From CAIOZW01 sp049317725 (GTDB lineage Bacteria > Acidobacteriota > Blastocatellia > RBC074), in contig JBMOHS010000206.1 of the NCBI GenBank assembly GCA_049317725.1, positions 1 through 6,497 on the forward strand: a stretch of DNA of 6,497 nt, in the 5' to 3' direction. Made by a program: the position numbers and the translations under genes. Position 1 is the stretch's first letter. Every line of letters begins with the position of its first letter. Shown piece after piece: positions 1 through 4,302 of the stretch. The notes beneath the pieces are model-generated. The model had not been told where the DNA came from. It saw only the letters and a list, made by a program, of their open reading frames with translations, and made no database searches.

Positions 1-30
1 TGGAACGGAAAGAGGCAGAAGTGGAAAGAC

Positions 31-38
31 GAGGGGGG
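31..38 (+). promoter_or_regulatory. Ribosome-binding site of the GGT-family gene
   Basis: A run of GAGGGGGG sits 4 nt before the ATG at 43, with AG-rich sequence on both sides. It supports this ATG over the in-frame ATGs at 85, 94 and 103, which would cut into the signal segment. The same reading frame stays open back to base 1, so an upstream start outside the window cannot be fully excluded. Confidence 0.6.
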
Positions 39-42
39 CGAG

Positions 43-1908
43 ATGAGGAGAGACCAGAGGCGAGAGCGGGGAGTGTGGGCGGCGATGGCGGCGATGGCGG
101 CGATGGTGGGGGTGATGGGAGTGGCGTGGATGATGGGGGGAGAGAGGCCGGGAGCAGCGCAGTCTCCGGCGGCGGCGCGACCGGAGACCTACCGCCCGAC
201 GGTGCGTGGGCGGCATGGGGTGGTCGCCGGCGGGCATCCGTTGGTGGCCGAGGCTGGACTGCGGATGCTCCATCGGGGCGGGAATGCGATCGACGCCGGG
301 GTGGCAGCGGTCCTCGCGGCGTCGGTGGTCGAGATCTCCCATTTCGGGTTTGGGGGAGAGGTGCCGGTGCTGATCCGGATGGCGCGGAGTCCGGTGGTGA
401 CGATCAATGGGCAGGGGCAGGCCCCCGAATTGGCGACAGCGGAGTTCTACCGTCGCTTGGACCCGCCGCGGGTGCCCTCGACCGGACCGCTGGCGGCGAC
501 GGTCCCAGGGGTGCTCGACGCCATGATCGTTGCCCTGCAGAACTATGGCACCAAGAGTCTGGCAGAGGTGATGGAGCCGGCGATCGAGCTGGCCGACGGC
601 TTTCCGATCGACGAGATGCGGGTCGCCTATCTGACCAACACGCGGCGGGTCTATGAGAAATGGCCGGCCTCCCGGGCCGTCTTCCTGCCCGGGGGGGAGG
701 TCCCCCGGGTGGGCGATCTCTTCGTGCAGAAGAATCTGGCGGCGACGCTGCGCGAACTGGTGGCGGTGGAGAAGCGACAGCTTGCCCGGCGCCAGTCGCG
801 GGTGCGCGCGCTCGAAGCAGTGCGCGACCACTTCTACCGGGGCCCACTCGGAGCCCGCTTCTGCGAGGCGATCGAGGCGGCGGGCGGCCTCATGCGGCCG
901 TCAGACTTGGCCCGCTTTCGGGCCGAGATCGAGACGCCGGTGCGGACGACCTACCGGGGATATGAGGTCTACAAGGTCGGCTTCTGGAGCCAGGGGCCAG
1001 TCATGCTCGAGACGCTCAACCTGCTCGAAGGGTATGATTTGAAGGCGATGGGCCACAATTCGTCAGAGTATGTCCACACGACGATCGAAGCGATCAAGCT
1101 GGCCTTCGCCGATCGGGATCGGTACTACGGGGATCCGCGAATGGTCGAGGTCCCTGGGACGGCGCTCCTCTCGAAGGAGTACGCCGCGATGCGACGGACG
1201 CTGATCGACGCGCGTCGGGCCTCGCTGGAACAGCGCCCGGGAGATCCACTGGGACGACGCCCGTTGGGAGGGTCGCCGGGCGAGGCCGAGACGGGACCGT
1301 CCCGTGTCCCGCTCGACGAGCGAGCCAACGACACGACGTGTGTCAACGTCATCGACGCGGCGGGGAACGTCTTCTCGGCGACGCCGAGCGGGGCTTGGCT
1401 GCCGGCCTTTCTCGCGGGCGAGACGGGCATTCCGGTCTCGAACCGGCTGCAGAGCTTCCTCTTGGAGCCGGGCCACCCGAACGAGCTGCGGCCGGGGAAG
1501 CGCCCGCGGATCACCCTCTCGCCGACGATCGTGTTGCAGGGGGGCGAGCCCTTTGCGGCGCTCTCGACGCCGGGCGGGGACAACCAGGATCAGGCGCTGC
1601 TGCAGGTGCTCTTCAACCTGATCGAGTTCGGGATGAATCCGCAGGAGGCGGTCGAGGCGGGTCGCTTCGAGACGCAGCACTATGTCAGCTCGTTCGACGA
1701 TCATCGTATTTCCCCCGGCTCGTTGATCCTCGAGCAGCGGTTGGGGGAGCCGGTGATTGAGGAGATGCGGCGGCGGGGTCACCGGGTCGAGGTCAAGCCG
1801 GACTTCACGCCGGCGGCGGCACCGACGGTGGTCCTCTTCGATCCGCGGACGCGCGTCATTCAGGCGGGGGCTGATGTGCGTCGTGGGCGCTATGCCATCG
1901 GCTACTGA
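43..1908 (+). CDS. Exported gamma-glutamyltransferase (GGT) family Ntn-hydrolase, probably acylase/amidohydrolase-like
   Basis: This 621-residue protein is slightly longer than E. coli GGT (about 580). Its start is basic (RRDQRRER), followed by a hydrophobic stretch at about 11-32 and an AXA-like site near 37-39, so export by Sec is likely. GGNAIDAGVAA near residues 80-90 is the N-terminal family signature. The family is made as a proenzyme that cleaves itself before a Thr, which then becomes the nucleophile. Here that Thr is T431 in NDTTCVNVID, giving a large subunit up to 430 and a small subunit of 191 residues. The oxyanion motif is PGGDNQ (510-515). Residues that bind the glutamyl amino and carboxyl groups in E. 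coli GGT are mostly changed by eye alignment: R114 to Q124, N411 to A451, D433 to S471 and S462 to I490. Membership of the family is secure, but use of gamma-glutamyl substrates is doubtful. The gene is followed by a terminator and looks transcriptionally separate from the downstream cassette. Confidence 0.9.
   Translation: MRRDQRRERGVWAAMAAMAAMVGVMGVAWMMGGERPGAAQSPAAARPETYRPTVRGRHGVVAGGHPLVAEAGLRMLHRGGNAIDAGVAAVLAASVVEISHFGFGGEVPVLIRMARSPVVTINGQGQAPELATAEFYRRLDPPRVPSTGPLAATVPGVLDAMIVALQNYGTKSLAEVMEPAIELADGFPIDEMRVAYLTNTRRVYEKWPASRAVFLPGGEVPRVGDLFVQKNLAATLRELVAVEKRQLARRQSRVRALEAVRDHFYRGPLGARFCEAIEAAGGLMRPSDLARFRAEIETPVRTTYRGYEVYKVGFWSQGPVMLETLNLLEGYDLKAMGHNSSEYVHTTIEAIKLAFADRDRYYGDPRMVEVPGTALLSKEYAAMRRTLIDARRASLEQRPGDPLGRRPLGGSPGEAETGPSRVPLDERANDTTCVNVIDAAGNVFSATPSGAWLPAFLAGETGIPVSNRLQSFLLEPGHPNELRPGKRPRITLSPTIVLQGGEPFAALSTPGGDNQDQALLQVLFNLIEFGMNPQEAVEAGRFETQHYVSSFDDHRISPGSLILEQRLGEPVIEEMRRRGHRVEVKPDFTPAAAPTVVLFDPRTRVIQAGADVRRGRYAIGY
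79..105 (+). repeat. Three tandem copies of a 9-nt unit in the signal-peptide region
   Basis: GCGGCGATG occurs three times in a row without mismatch and encodes Ala-Ala-Met three times, inside the hydrophobic core of the signal segment (residues 13-21). Loss or gain of a unit would stay in frame and change only the length of the hydrophobic core. Confidence 0.85.
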
Positions 1909-1915
1909 GGTGCCT

Positions 1916-1942
1916 CGGCCCGGCAGAGGGGGCCGTTTGTTT
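1916..1942 (+). terminator. Likely Rho-independent terminator after the GGT-family gene
   Basis: CGGCCC (1916-1921) is exactly complementary to GGGCCG (1930-1935), giving a 6-bp all-GC stem with an 8-nt loop. TTTGTTT follows at once (1936-1942). It starts 7 nt after the stop codon, the usual place for an intrinsic terminator. The stem is short and the T-run is broken by a G, so some readthrough is possible. Confidence 0.55.
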
Positions 1943-1962
1943 CGTGTCGGGCTTGTGATATT
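1937..1962 (+). promoter_or_regulatory. Possible weak promoter for the MoxR-DUF58-tgpA cassette
   Basis: TGTGATATT at 1954-1962 resembles an extended -10 element (TG, one base, then GATATT, 4 of 6 matches to TATAAT). It lies in the most AT-rich patch of the intergenic region. TTGTTT at 1937-1942 is -35-like but only 14 nt upstream, shorter than the usual 16-18, and overlaps the terminator tail. Sigma-factor preferences of the organism are unknown, so this is tentative. Confidence 0.22.
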
Positions 1963-2002
1963 GTCGCCGGCAGGTGGAGGTCCGCGACTCCACCCGTGCC
2001 TG

Positions 2003-2054
2003 GGGAAGGCGGGGATCCCTCTTCCTGCCCCTTCCCGTATCGTCCCTTTCTTCC
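2003..2054 (+). other. Purine/pyrimidine-asymmetric leader upstream of the MoxR ATPase
   Basis: A purine-rich stretch (2002-2015) is followed by a strongly pyrimidine-rich one: only 4 of 38 bases from 2017 to 2054 are purines. The rest of this strand is purine-rich, so this stands out. GGGAAGG (2003-2009) can pair perfectly with CCTTCCC (2030-2036), and GGGATCCC (2012-2019) is a palindrome inside that loop. The segment may be an untranslated structured leader. If the GTG at 1974 is used, it would instead code for part of a 37-residue N-terminal extension. Confidence 0.4.
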
Positions 2055-2084
2055 GTGAGGTCCCTCCGCTTGGGTAGAGTCGCC

Positions 2085-3044
2085 GTGGACCAGTTGAACC
2101 AGTTGCGAGAATCGATCGAGCGCGTCATCCGCGGCAAGGCGGAGGCGGTCGAGATGGCGATCGTCGCGCTGCTGGCGGGTGGCCACTTACTGGTCGAGGA
2201 TGTGCCAGGGGTGGGGAAGACGACACTGGCGCAGGCGATCGCGCGCAGCCTCGATGGGAGCTTTCAACGGATCCAGTTTACCAGCGACCTGCTGCCGTCG
2301 GACATCATTGGCGTCACCGTCTTCCAGCGACAGTTCGGGGAGTTCGAGTTCAAGCCGGGACCGATCTTCGCCAATGTCATCCTTGCGGACGAGATCAACC
2401 GGACGACCCCGAAGACGCAGAGCAGCCTGCTCGAGGCAATGGCGGAAGGCCGGGTGACGGTCGAAGGGCGAACCTATGAGCTGCCGAGCCCCTTCCTGGT
2501 CTTGGCGACCCAGAATCCGATCGAGCATTTCGGGACCTACCCTCTTCCGGAGTCGCAGCTCGACCGCTTCATGATGCGGATCCGGATGGGCTATCCGTCG
2601 CGACAGGAGGAGAAGGAGATTCTGCGGCAGCAGGCCCGGCAGCATCCACTGGAGCAGGTCGTGCCGGTCATGCGGACGGAGGAGCTGCGCGAGCTGCAGG
2701 CGCGGGTGCGCGAGGTGCGGGTCGAGGAGGTGCTGGTCGATTACCTGATGGCGATTGTCGAAGCGACCCGGCAATCGGACCAACTCGCGCTGGGGGTGAG
2801 CCCGCGAGGCTCTCTCACGCTCCACCGGGCGGCGCAGGCGCTCGCTTTCAGCCAGGGGCGGGACTATTGCGTCGCGGATGACCTGAAGCGGTTGGTGCTG
2901 CCGGTCTTTGGCCACCGGGTCTTGGCGGCGTCGCGCTCTCTCAACGGGCACCGCGGGCAGCGCGGCCACGACCGGAAGGCATTCTTCGACGAGGCGGAAG
3001 AGATCCTCGACGGGATCGTCCAGTCGATTCCGGTTCCGCTTTGA
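2085..3044 (+). CDS. MoxR-family AAA+ ATPase
   Basis: This is a cytosolic ATPase of 319 residues from the GTG at 2085, the usual MoxR length. Motifs run in order: Walker A as PGVGKT (K45), the FTSDLLPSDI segment near 60-70 typical of MoxR, Walker B as LADE (D102, E103), sensor 1 in ATQNP (N144), LPESQLDRF with the arginine finger R161, and sensor 2 in GVSPRGS (R241). All key ATPase residues are present, so it should bind and hydrolyse ATP. MoxR proteins act as chaperone-like factors that help assemble or activate partner complexes; the partners here are probably the DUF58 protein and the transglutaminase encoded next. The start is uncertain. In-frame GTG at 1974, GTG at 2055 and TTG at 2070 are alternatives, and none has a convincing ribosome-binding site. 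I chose 2085 because family similarity begins right after it (VDQLNQLRESIERVIRGK). Confidence 0.93.
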   Translation: MDQLNQLRESIERVIRGKAEAVEMAIVALLAGGHLLVEDVPGVGKTTLAQAIARSLDGSFQRIQFTSDLLPSDIIGVTVFQRQFGEFEFKPGPIFANVILADEINRTTPKTQSSLLEAMAEGRVTVEGRTYELPSPFLVLATQNPIEHFGTYPLPESQLDRFMMRIRMGYPSRQEEKEILRQQARQHPLEQVVPVMRTEELRELQARVREVRVEEVLVDYLMAIVEATRQSDQLALGVSPRGSLTLHRAAQALAFSQGRDYCVADDLKRLVLPVFGHRVLAASRSLNGHRGQRGHDRKAFFDEAEEILDGIVQSIPVPL

Positions 3045-3054
3045 CTTGGTCGGG

Positions 3055-3066
3055 CCCGGCGCCGGG
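3055..3066. repeat. 12-bp perfect GC palindrome between the ATPase and DUF58 genes
   Basis: CCCGGCGCCGGG reads the same on both strands. It lies 11 nt after the ATPase stop codon in the 49-nt gap before the DUF58 gene. In RNA it could fold only as a short CCCG/CGGG stem with a 4-nt loop. No T-run follows, so it is not an intrinsic terminator. Chance occurrence in such GC-rich DNA is possible. Confidence 0.5.
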
Positions 3067-3075
3067 TGGTCGGAA

Positions 3076-3083
3076 GAGGGGAG
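3076..3083 (+). promoter_or_regulatory. Ribosome-binding site of the DUF58 gene
   Basis: GAGGGGAG ends 10 nt before the ATG at 3094 and favours that codon. The open frame extends upstream to an ATG at 2908, but that would put 137 nt of the gene inside the ATPase. An in-frame TTG at 3046 has no purine-rich sequence at the right distance. Confidence 0.5.
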
Positions 3084-3093
3084 CAGGCCAGCC

Positions 3094-4302
3094 ATGGCTC
3101 GACAACCAATCGATCCAGTTGATCCAGAAAGTCGGCGTCGTGGGTCGTGGGCGGCGCGGCGTTGGCGTCCAGCGGGGGGGCGGCGGAGGGCCCTGCGCCC
3201 AGGGTATGTCGTCCACGTTCCGCTGGTCGGGCTGCTCTTCCTCTCCCTGCTGCTGCTGTTGGCGGTGCTGTCGCTGACGAGCGGCAACAATCTGATCTAT
3301 CTTCTCTTTTCGATCCTCTTGGGGACGGGCTTCGTCGCCCTCTTAGGCTCCCGCTGGGTGCTGCAGGGGGTCGAGGTGACGCTGCGCCATCCAGACCGGA
3401 TGATGGCGGGGGAGGGGGTGGCGCTCGATCTGGTGCTGGAAAATCGGCGCTGGTTCCTCCCGGCGGTCTCGCTGCTGCTCTCGGCACTGGAGGTGGCACC
3501 TGGAGAGGAGCGGGAGGAGGTTGCCGATCTTGTCTACGTGCCATTGTTGCCGCGGAGAACAGAGCTGCGGGTGCGAGTGGTGCGGCGCTTCGCGCGTCGT
3601 GGGGTCTATGCCTGGCGGGGGATTCGGCTGGCGACGCGCTTTCCGTTCGGATTTCTCGAGCATTGGAGGCGGATGGTGCTTGGGAAGGGAGCGCTCGAGT
3701 TGGTGATCCTGCCGGCGACACGTCCGTTGACGGGTCCAGGGCGACCGCTGCCGTTCGACCTCGGTCGCCGCGAGAGCCGGTCAAAGGGAAGAGGGAGCGA
3801 CCTCTACCAGATTCGACCGCCGCGGCAGACAGACCGGGAGCAGCCGATCGACTGGAAGGCGACCGCGCGGACAGATCAGTTGATGGTGCGCGACTTCACG
3901 CGGGAGGACGATTGGCAGGTCACGCTGCTGCTCGATCTGGAGGATGAGTCGTCGGAGGAGCGCTATGAGCGGGCGATTGGGTTGGCGGCGAGCCTGCTCG
4001 AGTCGCTGGTCGCCGCCGACTCCGAGGTGCGGCTGGTTACGCAGGGTTGGGCGTCGGAGTTTGGCCGGGGGGCCGCCCACGAGTCTGCCCTGCTGGAGCA
4101 CCTCGCCCGTCTTCCCCGCGCCAGAACAGGGGGGGCACGAGCGCGGGCCTTGTCGTGGGGGGGAGAGCAGATGGGTCCCTCTCCGTCCGCGGAGGGATCC
4201 GTCCTGCTGGTCACGTCGGCGGAGACATCTTCGGTCTCCCGGGGATGGTCCCTTGCCCCACTCGATCTGGACCAGCTCTTTCCGGCGGAGGAGAGGGGAT
4301 GA
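3094..4302 (+). CDS. Membrane-anchored DUF58 domain protein
   Basis: This 402-residue protein begins with a strongly basic cytosolic tail (residues 1-36). Two membrane segments follow (about 40-61 and 66-86), the second carrying the family-typical GNNLIYLLFS. The remainder should be cytosolic. The DUF58 core motif lies at 234-269: GSDLYQIRPPRQTDREQPIDWKA, then TARTDQLMVRDFTRED. The IDWKATART part is canonical. The part that usually reads LRxYxxGD is IRPPRQTD, so the Tyr and Gly of the common motif are missing. After it comes a von Willebrand A-like strand, WQVTLLLDLED (about 274-284), with a poor metal-site pattern. DUF58 proteins have no proven biochemical activity. They are nearly always encoded beside a MoxR ATPase and are taken to be its partner or substrate. 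The stop codon overlaps the tgpA start by 4 nt, which points to translational coupling. Confidence 0.9.
   Translation: MARQPIDPVDPESRRRGSWAARRWRPAGGRRRALRPGYVVHVPLVGLLFLSLLLLLAVLSLTSGNNLIYLLFSILLGTGFVALLGSRWVLQGVEVTLRHPDRMMAGEGVALDLVLENRRWFLPAVSLLLSALEVAPGEEREEVADLVYVPLLPRRTELRVRVVRRFARRGVYAWRGIRLATRFPFGFLEHWRRMVLGKGALELVILPATRPLTGPGRPLPFDLGRRESRSKGRGSDLYQIRPPRQTDREQPIDWKATARTDQLMVRDFTREDDWQVTLLLDLEDESSEERYERAIGLAASLLESLVAADSEVRLVTQGWASEFGRGAAHESALLEHLARLPRARTGGARARALSWGGEQMGPSPSAEGSVLLVTSAETSSVSRGWSLAPLDLDQLFPAEERG
4287..4293 (+). promoter_or_regulatory. Ribosome-binding site of tgpA inside the DUF58 gene
   Basis: GGAGGAG ends 5 nt before the ATG at 4299. It is the strongest Shine-Dalgarno match in the window and lies in the last codons of the DUF58 gene, next to the ATGA stop/start overlap. 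It fixes the tgpA start with good confidence. Confidence 0.75.

Noticed and set aside
43..140. Twin-arginine export signal on the GGT-family protein
   Set aside because: Arg pairs occur at residues 2-3 and 6-7, but no SRRxFLK-like motif precedes the hydrophobic core; an ordinary Sec signal fits better.
21..656. Plus-strand open frame (211 codons) overlapping the GGT-family gene
   Set aside because: It is a shifted frame with a Gly/Asp/Arg-rich product, while the GGT frame carries the full family signature.
2236..2243. GCGATCGC, the cyanobacterial HIP1 octamer, among many CGATCG words
   Set aside because: I noticed only one full octamer. The frequent CGATCG words mostly reflect Ile-Asp/Ile-Glu codon pairs (ATC GAC, ATC GAG), so this does not indicate a cyanobacterium.
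2908..3093. 62-residue N-terminal extension of the DUF58 protein from an ATG at 2908
   Set aside because: It would overlap 137 nt of the ATPase, is Ser/Arg-rich without similarity, and the ATG at 3094 has a ribosome-binding site and a normal family length.
2187..3290. Minus-strand open frame (367 codons) opposite the ATPase and the DUF58 start
   Set aside because: It mirrors the ATPase codons, has low-complexity Arg/Leu/Pro composition and no recognisable motif.
2864..3784. Minus-strand open frame (306 codons) across the ATPase/DUF58 junction
   Set aside because: Its composition is Ala/Pro/Arg/Ser-rich like a GC shadow and it spans two well-supported genes on the other strand.
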